Assembly (NCBI GenBank): GCA_019456145.1
Contig: VRUL01000010.1
Span: 96,943 to 160,942 of the forward strand
Direction: 5' to 3'
Source of the DNA: Planctomycetota bacterium
GTDB lineage: Bacteria; Planctomycetota; Phycisphaerae; Sedimentisphaerales; Anaerobacaceae
DNA length: 64,000 bases
Shown here: positions 43,713-52,675 of the stretch, piece after piece
Position numbering within the stretch: the first letter of the stretch is position 1
How the letters are laid out: every line of letters starts with the position of its first letter
Notes under the pieces: model-generated
The model's database searches: none
The model's input: the letters and a program-made list of their open reading frames with translations, nothing else
Told to the model about the DNA's origin: nothing
Made by a program: the position numbers and the translations under genes

Positions 43713-46304
43713 TTACAAGCCTGCCAGCCAGTTATCAACAAAGATTCTCAGGTCCTTGATATCTACAGAGCCGAGCAGGTCAAGATCCCTGCCGTCGCAA
43801 TCATTCGATACGCCGCAGTTACCCTCGTTCCAGCTCCCTGCGAAAAACGAATAATCGAAGAAATCTACACCATCGGGACAGTCGAAATCGCCCAGCACCG
43901 GCTGCCAATAGTTCAGTTTCGGATAACTCATTCCTTCGCAGTTCATCTTCCATACAGGGGTGCTAAAATCCCAACCGGCGTCGGTATAAGTGCTTTGCAT
44001 TTGCATCTCGGCCGTCGTCAGCCCCGTCCCACCTCCACTTGTATCCATCCCACTGCGATCAACATCCCAGAAACATGCTGTGATTATTCCCTCGGTATAT
44101 CCAATCAGCCCACCGATGTCGGTCCCAGTCCCGGTAACTTTACCAATTGAATAGCAGTAGAATATTGGGCTGAAGAAATCCACTCCCACCAGCCCACCGA
44201 CAGAATCGTTTCCAAAAACGTTGCCGGACGAATGGCAATTGGTTACTATTGCACTACTACCCATTTTTCCAATTAACCCGCCCACATTCTGAATTCCCGT
44301 AACGCTGCCGGTTGAATAGCAGCCGATAACCGTTCCAAATTCCAAACCTGTCAGTCCCCCGACACCATATTCTCCTGTAACGTCCCCCGTGGCATAACAG
44401 TCGGATAGCGTCCCGCGATTACGTCCAACGAAGCCCCCTACATCAGAATCTCCTGAAACAGTGCCTTTGGCATAACTGTTAGATATTGTTCCATAACGCT
44501 CAGTCTCTCCAACCAGACCCCCGGCGTAGTCATTGTTTACCGAAACATCGCAGGTGGCATAGCAATTAGATATCGTACCATTTTGAACTAGTCCCACTAA
44601 TCCTCCAACTGTTAAACCTCCTGAAACGCTGCCACCCTCCACGTAGCATCCTGAGATCGAACAACCACCTGATAATCGGCCGACCAGCACGCCAACTTCA
44701 GTTCCCGTTACTCCATTGAGGTTTGGATTGACTAAACCTAAGTCTTTGATCTCTGCATTTGCTCCATCGAGATGCTTGAAAATTCCTTTGATATAAATGT
44801 CTGGAAAGACGCTGGTAAAGGTAAAGTTATAGATCCTCTTGCCGTTGCCATCGAACACACCTTCGAATTTCCCAAGGTTTCCTCCGATGATATTAAACGA
44901 ATCTCCTGTATAACTGCCCAGATCAATATCCGCCATTAATTTGAAGTGACTGTCCCAATCAAGGTAGTCGATTCCTATTCTATTCATCTGAGACGCTGTG
45001 AAAATCAAATACGGGTCGGCGGCGGTCCCTGTGCCCCCACCGTAAATATTATGTGCGCCGGTAAAGTTTGCATCTGATATGTCCGTGGTCAAGTTGACGT
45101 ATGCTCTATCTGCAGGCTCGAAAGTCCAGTCTGTTTTACTTGGCGTGATAGTACCGCTCCAGGGACTCGATAGCGTCCACTCATAATAGCCGTCAACATC
45201 TGTCGTATCCGTCTCACCTGTACTGGCAGATACCAGCACACCCATAATTCCAGTACCGCCGCTGGTCTTGACATAGCCGGAAATCGTAACAAATAATGGC
45301 GAATTGCTAACGTTAATCGTATAATCCTCGACCTCGCCATAGTTTGAAGGGCCGCAGGGAAGGGGGGTATCGTTCCACGTTATACGAACGCGCATACGCG
45401 TATTACCCAGGACCGCACCTGCCGGCGGCGTGATAGTGCCTGTGAAAGTACACGGATCAACACCAAGACTCATAGTTATCTGCTCACCCGCGTCATAAAA
45501 ATCCTGATCCTGGTTCCAGTCCACCCATAATCCGCATTTATCAAAAACGTCGTCCCAGGGATTGCCGCGAGTGACCGTTACCGGGTAACCAATCTCCGGC
45601 ATCAGCGTCGTAGATAACGATGTGTAATCAGCATAATGATCATTACCGGTTGGTATATTATTAATACTGCCGACCTGAACACCCATGATGTACTGCCACT
45701 CAGCAAAATCGCTGCCTGAAGCATCGCAAAAAACAATAATCCCCTCAACTACAAAACGCGCTCGATCGGATGCACTGTTCCACCAATTAAAGCCATCCCA
45801 AAGTATAAATGACGCCCCTGGGCGATTAGTTTGGCCTGCATAAGGTAAAGCCCCGACACCACCCATAGAACCGAACCGACCGGAACCAAAAATCAAAGCA
45901 TAATATCCGGGTGTAAGCGTAACCGCCAACGGAGTTCGAAAATCACTGCTTGGCATACCGGGATCAAAAACCGTAGAGGCAACTACCTCAGAAGTAAAGA
46001 AAGGATAACCATCGGGGAGATCGCCGGCACTGTCTAATGATACAATTACACCGAAAAAATCTCCGGCTGTCCATTCAACCATATGGCCTCCGATTGCTGT
46101 TACCTGAACATCTTGACCAATATAGAAACGCGAGCCCATAAACCAAACGCTGTCTATTCCCCACCCGCTGAGTTGGCCCGCCGCTCCCATTGTTGCAGAT
46201 TCATGAATAATGGGATCGGCATCAGCGAGTTGTCCAGGTAGAATGACTACCAAAGCCAGAAAAACGAATCCTCCCGATGTTTTCAGAAAACTGATGAGTT
46301 TCAT
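43713..46304 (-). CDS. Large secreted surface protein with GEVED, GLUG and dockerin-like parts
   Basis: The 863-residue protein has a signal peptide and an N-terminal beta domain. A GEVED domain follows (WVDWNQDQDFYDAGEQITMS and NYGEVEDYTINVS, about residues 240-330), then a carboxypeptidase-regulatory-type Ig segment (SGYVKTSGGTGIMGVLVSAS). Next comes a long run of GLUG repeats (SGGLTVGGLVGLVQNGTI, CYATGDVTGEYGVGGLTG, and others, residues about 530-760), and a C-terminal dockerin-like tail with DGVDFFDYSFFAGSW and LGSVDIKDLRIFVDNWLAG. GLUG repeats form beta-helices in adhesins. It is probably a surface or matrix adhesin. A 48-residue ORF with a strong ribosome site lies immediately upstream. 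Confidence 0.85.
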   Translation of the reverse strand: MKLISFLKTSGGFVFLALVVILPGQLADADPIIHESATMGAAGQLSGWGIDSVWFMGSRFYIGQDVQVTAIGGHMVEWTAGDFFGVIVSLDSAGDLPDGYPFFTSEVVASTVFDPGMPSSDFRTPLAVTLTPGYYALIFGSGRFGSMGGVGALPYAGQTNRPGASFILWDGFNWWNSASDRARFVVEGIIVFCDASGSDFAEWQYIMGVQVGSINNIPTGNDHYADYTSLSTTLMPEIGYPVTVTRGNPWDDVFDKCGLWVDWNQDQDFYDAGEQITMSLGVDPCTFTGTITPPAGAVLGNTRMRVRITWNDTPLPCGPSNYGEVEDYTINVSNSPLFVTISGYVKTSGGTGIMGVLVSASTGETDTTDVDGYYEWTLSSPWSGTITPSKTDWTFEPADRAYVNLTTDISDANFTGAHNIYGGGTGTAADPYLIFTASQMNRIGIDYLDWDSHFKLMADIDLGSYTGDSFNIIGGNLGKFEGVFDGNGKRIYNFTFTSVFPDIYIKGIFKHLDGANAEIKDLGLVNPNLNGVTGTEVGVLVGRLSGGCSISGCYVEGGSVSGGLTVGGLVGLVQNGTISNCYATCDVSVNNDYAGGLVGETERYGTISNSYAKGTVSGDSDVGGFVGRNRGTLSDCYATGDVTGEYGVGGLTGLEFGTVIGCYSTGSVTGIQNVGGLIGKMGSSAIVTNCHSSGNVFGNDSVGGLVGVDFFSPIFYCYSIGKVTGTGTDIGGLIGYTEGIITACFWDVDRSGMDTSGGGTGLTTAEMQMQSTYTDAGWDFSTPVWKMNCEGMSYPKLNYWQPVLGDFDCPDGVDFFDYSFFAGSWNEGNCGVSNDCDGRDLDLLGSVDIKDLRIFVDNWLAGL

Positions 46305-46324
46305 GATTATTCTCCCTTGTTCTT

Positions 46325-46471
46325 TTAACAGTGTGCTTGAGCCGGCAAGCCAAAAAAGCAGATGGTGAGCAATGCAAGTAGCGGCATTATTAATTTACCG
46401 CTTTGTTTGCCATCAAACGTGTGGACGTTCTTTCCCCACGAAAAGCTGAAAGTTTTGCTTAAAATCCGCAT
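46325..46471 (-). CDS. Short leader-like peptide upstream of the surface protein
   Basis: A 48-residue frame starts at ATG 46471 directly after GGAGGGCAACA, one of the best ribosome sites in the window. It ends 20 bases before the surface-protein start. The sequence begins MRILSKTFSFSWGKNVHT and ends with a hydrophobic run LIMPLLALLTICFFGLPAQA followed by HC, which looks like a signal peptide with a cleavage site but no mature domain. It may be a tiny secreted peptide, a translational-coupling leader, or the remnant of a lost gene. No family is known. Confidence 0.5.
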   Translation of the reverse strand: MRILSKTFSFSWGKNVHTFDGKQSGKLIMPLLALLTICFFGLPAQAHC

Positions 46472-46753
46472 TGTTGCCCTCCTTCAAAAAGAATCAACTC
46501 AGGAGTCTTAACTTTTAGATACCGTAGTTGTATTATTTATCGGAACTACTGTCAAGATTTTTTTGGGGAAAAAAACAGTCTATGTGTTGTTTTGCGTTAA
46601 AATGTTGCTGAATCTGCAATTACCGTCTGAAACCAACAAAAAAGGCCGAAAGCGTCACGCTCTCAGCCCTTTTGTTTGGCAAAATGAATTGTTGTTTATG
46701 CCTTGCGGCCTTCTTTCAACACCACAACTCCGAAGCCGGGTTTGAATAGGCTC
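46472..46753. other. Intergenic region with a bidirectional-looking terminator
   Basis: Contains a strong hairpin at 46641-46675. No gene is seen; a 60-residue frame at 46563 has no ribosome site and runs through the terminator. Confidence 0.5.
46641..46675 (-). terminator. Terminator of the mreB-mreC-transpeptidase unit
   Basis: Arms GGCCGAAAGCG and CGCTCTCAGCC form an eleven-base stem with a three-base loop. On the minus strand TTTTTTGTTG follows. It lies about 80 bases beyond the transpeptidase stop. Confidence 0.8.
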
Positions 46754-47797
46754 TTAGTCCACAACTTCGACTTGTGAAAGGCCCTGCTTTAATAAGCTAT
46801 ATACCAGTATCGCATCGACGTTGTAGAGACGAATACATCCGCGTGAGCCGGCGATGCCGATTTCTTCCGGAATCTTCGTGCCGTGAATGGCAAAGCCTCT
46901 CCTGCCCTGGGCTTCTCCGCTGATACCTTCTAATGCTATCCATCGCGAGCCTAAAGGATAGTCCCGGTCTTTAGCAGTATAAGTTTTGTGGGTGTCCGGG
47001 TCGGTCCACTTGGGCGATATCATTTTGCCGCCCCGCTTGACACGCCATAGACCCGTCGGTGTCTCTCTGCCGGGCCTGCCGATACCCACATTAAAACTGC
47101 GAACGAAGGTGTGCTGAAGATACAAATCCATCTTGAAAGTCGAACGATATACCCTGACGTGAAACGGGCCGTGGATGACTTTTATCGTCTCACCGGCCTT
47201 GAGCAGCTCGGGTCGGCTGATTTTATTGACCTTCATGAGAATCTCCCAGGGAACTTTATGCTCCTTGCCGATTGATGAAAGCAAATTGCCCGACACAACT
47301 TTATAACGGCTGCAAAGCCTGTCCCGTGGAAAAATGCTCCTGCTGAACAGCCATTCATCGGCAAGCCCGGAAAGCTTCTGTTTTATAACGGTGCGCTGCA
47401 CATTATTCATAGGCATTGACAATGTCTCATTAAGTCCGTCGCGGGCTTCTATAATCCGGGCCGGTTTACCATTGATCAGCTCCGTGGCCTGGTTAATAAA
47501 ATCAGCCACTTTGGGATTGGGTTTGGATGTGGGCTCAAGTATGATTTTTGACAACTTCGGTTCCGGAACAGGTCTCCGTGTTGGCTTGGGCACCACAACA
47601 GCCGGAGCGTTTGTTTGCTCCTTTATATTGTTGTTCGCTGAAGCAGCAGCGGCCTGGTCCTGGTCTCTGCCGAAAAGACGATGGGCGTATCTAATACCTA
47701 TGAACACAGTAATAATAATTAACGCTGAAATCACACCCATCCGCATTCGTTTTCGGACTTTTCGTCTGCTATACAAACTTTTAAGGTGACGAGCCAT
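46754..47797 (-). CDS. L,D-transpeptidase with LysM-like domain
   Basis: The 347-residue protein has one N-terminal membrane span (about residues 20-40), a proline-rich linker (VVVPKPTRRPVPEPK) and a LysM-like domain around residue 165 (RYKVVSGNLLSSIGKEHKVP, then RPELLKAGETIKV). The C-terminal YkuD domain has the catalytic motif HGTKIPEEIGIAGSRGCIRL with His, Gly and Cys intact. The enzyme makes 3-3 peptide cross-links in peptidoglycan or attaches proteins to it. It starts 20 bases after mreC, in the same unit, which ties cross-linking to the cell-shape machinery. Confidence 0.9.
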   Translation of the reverse strand: MARHLKSLYSRRKVRKRMRMGVISALIIITVFIGIRYAHRLFGRDQDQAAAASANNNIKEQTNAPAVVVPKPTRRPVPEPKLSKIILEPTSKPNPKVADFINQATELINGKPARIIEARDGLNETLSMPMNNVQRTVIKQKLSGLADEWLFSRSIFPRDRLCSRYKVVSGNLLSSIGKEHKVPWEILMKVNKISRPELLKAGETIKVIHGPFHVRVYRSTFKMDLYLQHTFVRSFNVGIGRPGRETPTGLWRVKRGGKMISPKWTDPDTHKTYTAKDRDYPLGSRWIALEGISGEAQGRRGFAIHGTKIPEEIGIAGSRGCIRLYNVDAILVYSLLKQGLSQVEVVD

Positions 47798-47817
47798 ATT
47801 TTTCTCCTTTGTTGTGT

Positions 47818-48744
47818 TTATCCGGCATCTGGTGAACTCGGGCCGTAGCTGGTGTTCAAGTAGGTAAGGGACGGATTCATTATAATCACGCTTACACTTT
47901 TTAGTTGTTCTATATCACAGACAGGTTTTACCGTTATATCCCACAGTGACGGGTTCTCATCATCCGGTTTGCATTCTTCCACTGTACCTATAATAATCGG
48001 GGCATCCAGAAACCCCGGTTTTTTGCGAGCAATGACTTTGTCGCCGAGTCTGACTTTGTATTTCCTCGAGAGCAGCTTAACTTTCGCCGAGTTCCTGCCG
48101 CTGCCTTGTATTAGTCTCTCTGTATTTACCTCCCCTATCTTTACCGCTATTTTGGACCCCGGGTCTGTAAACAACTTAACCTGAGCCGTTCTCGGCGAGA
48201 CATCGGATATAGTGCCGACGATACTATTGTCGCTGAGAACAAACTGGCCTTTAGCCAGCCCATCGTTTAGGCCCCGGTTGATAATAAGCTCGCAGTGTCC
48301 TCGGCCGATAGAGATCGTAATAACATCAGCACAAACTAATTTAGCGCCTTCCAATGCAAACCTGTTGCGCAGTCCCGACAGCGCTTCGAGAACCTGATGT
48401 TGTTGATAGAGCTGTTCTGTCACATTGGCGAGGTGGTTTTGAAGCCTGTCGTATATTCCCCGGCTGACAACCTCGGCCACTAAAGGCTCGCCGCGCGCCG
48501 AAAGCGAAATAGTTCTGCCGAGGCTTAAAGGAAAATGAAAGATACGAACAAAAGCAAACTGGAGCTTATTTGTCAGGTTCTGCGGAGTAAACAGCAGGAT
48601 GAAACCTGTTAACATAAACCATGTAAACAGAATCTGCCCGGAGAGGCCTCCGAAACGTTTGTTATTACGTTTCAAAAGGTTCCCACTTTGCGGCTTTGTG
48701 TAAACCGGCTTCCGACCAGAGTCTCTGTCCCACTTGTTCGTCAT
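47818..48744 (-). CDS. mreC: Rod-shape-determining protein MreC
   Basis: The 308-residue protein has one N-terminal span (about residues 36-55, LFTWFMLTGFILLFTP), a helical coiled-coil-prone region (about 85-125) and the beta-rich MreC core. The core includes VITISIGRGHCELIINRGLNDGL, FVLSDNSIVGTISDV and SAKVKLFTDPGS-like text. MreC links the cytoplasmic MreB filaments to the periplasmic wall-synthesis enzymes. It lies 65 bases downstream of mreB. The similarity to family members is moderate, but position and domain order make the call firm. No mreD is found nearby. Confidence 0.88.
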   Translation of the reverse strand: MTNKWDRDSGRKPVYTKPQSGNLLKRNNKRFGGLSGQILFTWFMLTGFILLFTPQNLTNKLQFAFVRIFHFPLSLGRTISLSARGEPLVAEVVSRGIYDRLQNHLANVTEQLYQQHQVLEALSGLRNRFALEGAKLVCADVITISIGRGHCELIINRGLNDGLAKGQFVLSDNSIVGTISDVSPRTAQVKLFTDPGSKIAVKIGEVNTERLIQGSGRNSAKVKLLSRKYKVRLGDKVIARKKPGFLDAPIIIGTVEECKPDDENPSLWDITVKPVCDIEQLKSVSVIIMNPSLTYLNTSYGPSSPDAG

Positions 48745-48809
48745 TTTTCATCTCCCGTCCCTGGTAAGATACTACGATGTTCATTTTTCAATCAACCGGG
48801 TTTTCACAC

Positions 48810-49856
48810 TCACCCATGTTCGCTGTGGTCCATCGTATCCTTCCACAGCTCCAGATTTTCCAGGTATACGCTTGTACCGCGGGCTACACAGCTCATCGGG
48901 TCATCGACTTTATAGACCTCCAGGCCGGTCGCATTTGCCAGCACCGTATCCATTCCCCGCAGAAGTGAACCGCCGCCGCAAATATGTACGCCGTTTTCTA
49001 TCAAATCGGCAGAGAGTTCGGGCTTTGTTTTTTCAAGCGTTGCCGTAACCGTATCTACGATTGCACCGACGGGCTCACGCAGCGCTTCACGGATTTCCTC
49101 ACTTGTTATCAGGATTTTTCTCGGCAGCCCGGAGATTGTGTCTCTGCCGGCCACCTCCATCGTCAATTCCTCTTCCAGAGTCGCCGCAGAGCCGATTTCT
49201 ATTTTGACTCTTTCTGCGCTTGTCACGCCGATAAGCAGGTTGTATGCCCTTTTGAGATGGTTGATTACTGCCTCATCCATATCGTTGCCGCCGACACGAA
49301 TTGATTCACAACTGGCCACGTCCGCCAGACTCATTATGGCCACTTCCGTTGTTCCACCGCCGATATCGACAATCATTGAAGCGGTCGGGTCTGTGATTGG
49401 AAGTCCGGCTCCGATGCCTGCCGCCATCGGCTCATCGACAAGGTAAACCTTGCGTGCGCCGGCGCGTTCAGCGCTGTCTACGACGGCCCGGCGCTCAACC
49501 GCGGTTATTCCACTTGGCACGGCGATTACCACCCGAGGCCTGACCAGCCCGCCGTTGTGCACTTTGCGGATAAAGCAGCCTAACATCGCCTCAGTGACTT
49601 CGAAGTCGCTTATTACTCCGTCTTTAAGAGGTCTTATTGCGCTGATCGAGCCGGGCGTTTTACCTAACATCTCGTGTGCGACCAGACCGACTGCCTGGCC
49701 GTTGTCCAGAACGATGTTGGTTCCTTTGCGAACGGCAACTACCGAGGGTTCATTGAGGACAATTCCTTCACCGCGGACACAAACCAAAGTAGTGCATGTA
49801 CCAAGGTCGATACCCATATCCATACTGAACCAACCTAAGATGGCGTTAAGTAACAT
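48810..49856 (-). CDS. mreB: Rod-shape-determining actin homologue MreB
   Basis: The 348-residue protein is MreB, the filament-forming ATPase that positions wall synthesis. ATP-site motifs are GIDLGTCTTLVCVRGEGIVL, IVDIGGGTTEVAIMSL and ICGGGSLLRGMDTVL. The block PSGITAVERRAVVDSAERAG and VYLVDEPMAAGIGAGLP are characteristic. Its length is usual. AAAAGGAGTCGAAA precedes the ATG. An amphipathic membrane-binding start (LLNAILGWFS) is visible. It is the first gene of the mreB-mreC-transpeptidase unit. Confidence 0.96.
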   Translation of the reverse strand: MLLNAILGWFSMDMGIDLGTCTTLVCVRGEGIVLNEPSVVAVRKGTNIVLDNGQAVGLVAHEMLGKTPGSISAIRPLKDGVISDFEVTEAMLGCFIRKVHNGGLVRPRVVIAVPSGITAVERRAVVDSAERAGARKVYLVDEPMAAGIGAGLPITDPTASMIVDIGGGTTEVAIMSLADVASCESIRVGGNDMDEAVINHLKRAYNLLIGVTSAERVKIEIGSAATLEEELTMEVAGRDTISGLPRKILITSEEIREALREPVGAIVDTVTATLEKTKPELSADLIENGVHICGGGSLLRGMDTVLANATGLEVYKVDDPMSCVARGTSVYLENLELWKDTMDHSEHG

Positions 49857-50155
49857 TTTCGACTCCTTTTCTTAATATTCACTTGACAGCGCCAAAACTT
49901 TTTTAGCGCTTAGTCCATACGCCATCACCAACTACCATCCGTTGTTTGGTATCGGTTTTATCGATTTTGCACTTTATGCAGATTCTGCCTCCTCACGCAC
50001 AAACGCGGCCCAGACGGCGGTTTGGTAATTTTATAGGACGTACCACGTATAGAAGTCCGATATTGGTTCAATTGTTAAATGGTCCGCGACCGGCCTGTTA
50101 ATAATCAGGGGTGTTTCGTGATTCGTGTTTCTACCGGGGGTCCTCGGCGGGGTTA

Positions 50156-50719
50156 TTATTGCCAGTCGCCGGGGTAGTGGATTGATTCGGGCTCAATGTC
50201 AAACTTGCCGGACAGCTCTTGTGCTAACGCCTCTGCCGTTTTAATCTGCAAGTCCGTCGGGCGGACAGTTTTGCCATCGGCTATTACACAGATAAAGATA
50301 GTCTGTGCCCCATTGTCGGGTAGTGGTTCGTGGTTAAGCCGGTCACAATTGGCCGGCTGTTGTTTTTGCCATTTCTCGGTTGGTTGTATTTGGCCGTCGC
50401 TGCCGCCGATCCCGTTACAGATAACATAATGGCAGTTGATATCTTCCGGACTGGCCAGCCCGCTCAAAAAGGCCAACTGGTGAATATTGCCCGACATCGT
50501 GCCGCTATAGTAAATTTCGATACGGCCCCAGCGGCCGGCAGGCTGGAGGGCACGAGACAATACAGCTTCTTCGACAGAAACTGCCCTGTTATAGCTGGAA
50601 AGACAAAATGCCCCGGCCGATGGTGGATTATTACCCAAAGCCTGCAGGATTACTACTCCCACTGCCATTGAGATCGCCAGTGCGACAAAAACTTTTGCCT
50701 CTCTTGACTGAACTATCAC
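50156..50719 (-). CDS. Amidase_2/PGRP-like protein with lost zinc ligands
   Basis: The GTG start follows GAGGG by six bases. The 187-residue protein has an N-terminal span (about residues 10-28). It then shows the outline of an N-acetylmuramoyl-L-alanine amidase of the Amidase_2 type: RIEIYYSGTMSGNIHQLAF, HYVICNGIGGSDGQIQPTEK, IFICVIADGKTVRPTDLQIK and DIEPESIHYPGDW. In active amidases the first block ends in HH and the last reads like GHRD; here they are YY and YPGD. Zinc binding is therefore unlikely, and a peptidoglycan-binding role is more plausible. It lies upstream of mreB on the same strand. Confidence 0.68.
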   Translation of the reverse strand: MIVQSREAKVFVALAISMAVGVVILQALGNNPPSAGAFCLSSYNRAVSVEEAVLSRALQPAGRWGRIEIYYSGTMSGNIHQLAFLSGLASPEDINCHYVICNGIGGSDGQIQPTEKWQKQQPANCDRLNHEPLPDNGAQTIFICVIADGKTVRPTDLQIKTAEALAQELSGKFDIEPESIHYPGDWQ

Positions 50720-51004
50720 AGTTCACCCTCTTTTCTTTGTACATTGGCGCCAAGACGTCCGGCAAGAGGCGACCGCCTTTGGCCGATTCTGCGCCTACGG
50801 TTACCGTTAGATTCCATATTATCGCTATCGGTTTTATAAAAACCCGGCTTTACGTTGGTTCTCTCCTTAGACACTATAGCTAAAATACTATCCAACAATG
50901 GCGTTTTTATAGGAGTAACCGGGCTTCAAGGTCCTATATGAACTGTGAGGCAATTCGGTGAGAATATTGAACATCAAAAAGTGAGTATTACACTCGTGTG
51001 CTTT

Positions 51005-52672
51005 TTACATCCGTTTATATCGTGGTCCGCCGCCGCCTTCGGGGACCGTCCATCTGATATTGTCGAACGGACACTTCCTCTGGCATGTCTTGCAGTGCAG
51101 GCAGTTCGACGGGTTGGCCGGCTCTACTTCATCGTGTATCGTCTCGTATACGCCGGCCGGACAGAATGTAATGCAGGGACTATCGAACTTCGGTGTGCAC
51201 CTGGTCCTGCAAACCTCCGAGTCCAGAATCCTCAAATGTGACGGCTGTTCTTCCCTGTGCTCGGTCGCAGCCATTGCTGTAAAGGTATCTTTGTCAAAGT
51301 CCTGATTTGGTTTTAGCCGATATCGAGCGATTGTCGTCGCCTCGTAGTCTTTCTCTACATTGAATTCCGGAAGCAGTCCCCCGAGAACAGAAAGCGGCAT
51401 CCCCTGCAAAGGCCCGAACTTTGCCACAGTCTGTCGGAAGTTCTTCGCCGACTCCATCTCTTCGCCAGCGGCCGATTGCTCAATCAGCTCTGTATATTTC
51501 ACCGCCGCCTTCTCAGGAGCATCCAGAGACTCCGCTACTGCCTTTGCCGCCTGCATGCCCGAGTTAATGGCATTGTGCAGCCCCTTAATCTTTAGCATAT
51601 TCACAAAGCCGGCGCTGTCACCTAATATCATCACGTTGCCCTTACCAATACTGCCGGTAGCAGGGTCCCTCGGAATGGCGTAACAGCCGCCCTCGGGAAT
51701 CATCTTGGCGCCGGCTTCGACGACCTCGCCGCCCTCGATGAACTGCCTGACAAAGCTGTGATTTTTGAAATTCGTCAGCGCATCCTGTACATTGAAATCG
51801 CAGTACTTCCAGTCGGCGCCGACAATCATACCAACGGACAGATGGTCCTGGAGACCGGGATATATTATGCTTCCGCCGAACATACCGGGCCCTATAACCG
51901 GCGTCCAGATAGGATACCCCATCGCGTGGACCACTCTGTCGGTGCCAAACTTCTGATATTGCTCAGGGCTGACCTTTATCAACTCTTTGGCTGCCACCGA
52001 GAACAGACTGTGGGCTTTCCTTTGCAGACCGGCTTTCTCAACAAAGCTTTCGGTCACAAGCCCGTCGCATCCCTCGGCAAGAAGAACAAAGTCAGAATTT
52101 ACAATTTCACCTTCGACGTAGTTCGTCTGCTCACGGCCTTCTTTGTCGAGACCCTGGTCAACAAGCTTAACTCCCGCCGCTTCGCCTGATTCATCGATAA
52201 TAATATCCTTAGCGGCAAAGCCGGTCATTACTTCTGCGCCAAGGTCTTTCGCAATCTGTCCCATCCACTTGGTGAGCTTACTTATCGATACCGAGTAGTC
52301 CCCCTTGTGTATCATCTGCCCGAATCCGAGGCCGAAGGCCTTGCCCAACTCGATTGCAAAGAAGATATTGAACGCCAGCTTTTTGCCTAATAAAAACATT
52401 ATGTCGTCTTTGTCAATCACGTTGGCCAGGACATCTTTTGCCGCGTCACTGTCCCGCCAGTCCGGCACGGCCAAATCCAGAAGTGTATGCAGAGGCTCGG
52501 CCTCTAAAACCGCACCGGAGAGACTGTGATTGCCCGGGTCAGGCCCTTTTTCTATAACACAAACATCAATCTCGGGCTTTTCGCATTTGAGCTGTATCGC
52601 ACATGCCAGCCCGGCCGGCCCGGCACCGACTATCAAAACCGACACCTTGTTGTACTGGCTGTTCTTTGCCAC
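51005..52672 (-). CDS. Electron-transfer flavoprotein:ubiquinone oxidoreductase
   Basis: The 555-residue protein is ETF-QO, a membrane-associated flavo-iron-sulfur enzyme passing electrons from ETF to the quinone pool. It has the FAD motif VLIVGAGPAGLACA (12-25), NHSLSGAVLE, GCYAIPRDPATGSIGKGNVM and ILGDSAGFVN with MLKIKGLHNAINSGM. The C-terminal 4Fe-4S domain has CTPKFDSPCITFCPAGVYE and NCLHCKTCQRKCPFDNIRW, with all cysteines present. It starts three bases after the stop of the ETF fusion, so both are translated from one unit. It links ETF-linked dehydrogenases elsewhere to respiration. Confidence 0.95.
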   Translation of the reverse strand: MAKNSQYNKVSVLIVGAGPAGLACAIQLKCEKPEIDVCVIEKGPDPGNHSLSGAVLEAEPLHTLLDLAVPDWRDSDAAKDVLANVIDKDDIMFLLGKKLAFNIFFAIELGKAFGLGFGQMIHKGDYSVSISKLTKWMGQIAKDLGAEVMTGFAAKDIIIDESGEAAGVKLVDQGLDKEGREQTNYVEGEIVNSDFVLLAEGCDGLVTESFVEKAGLQRKAHSLFSVAAKELIKVSPEQYQKFGTDRVVHAMGYPIWTPVIGPGMFGGSIIYPGLQDHLSVGMIVGADWKYCDFNVQDALTNFKNHSFVRQFIEGGEVVEAGAKMIPEGGCYAIPRDPATGSIGKGNVMILGDSAGFVNMLKIKGLHNAINSGMQAAKAVAESLDAPEKAAVKYTELIEQSAAGEEMESAKNFRQTVAKFGPLQGMPLSVLGGLLPEFNVEKDYEATTIARYRLKPNQDFDKDTFTAMAATEHREEQPSHLRILDSEVCRTRCTPKFDSPCITFCPAGVYETIHDEVEPANPSNCLHCKTCQRKCPFDNIRWTVPEGGGGPRYKRM

Positions 52673-52675
52673 TTC

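Noticed and set aside
50716..50898. 60-residue TTG-initiated frame whose stop overlaps the GTG of the amidase-like gene
   Set aside because: The overlap hints at coupling, but the start is a weak TTG, the composition is low-complexity basic, and no family or conservation can be shown.
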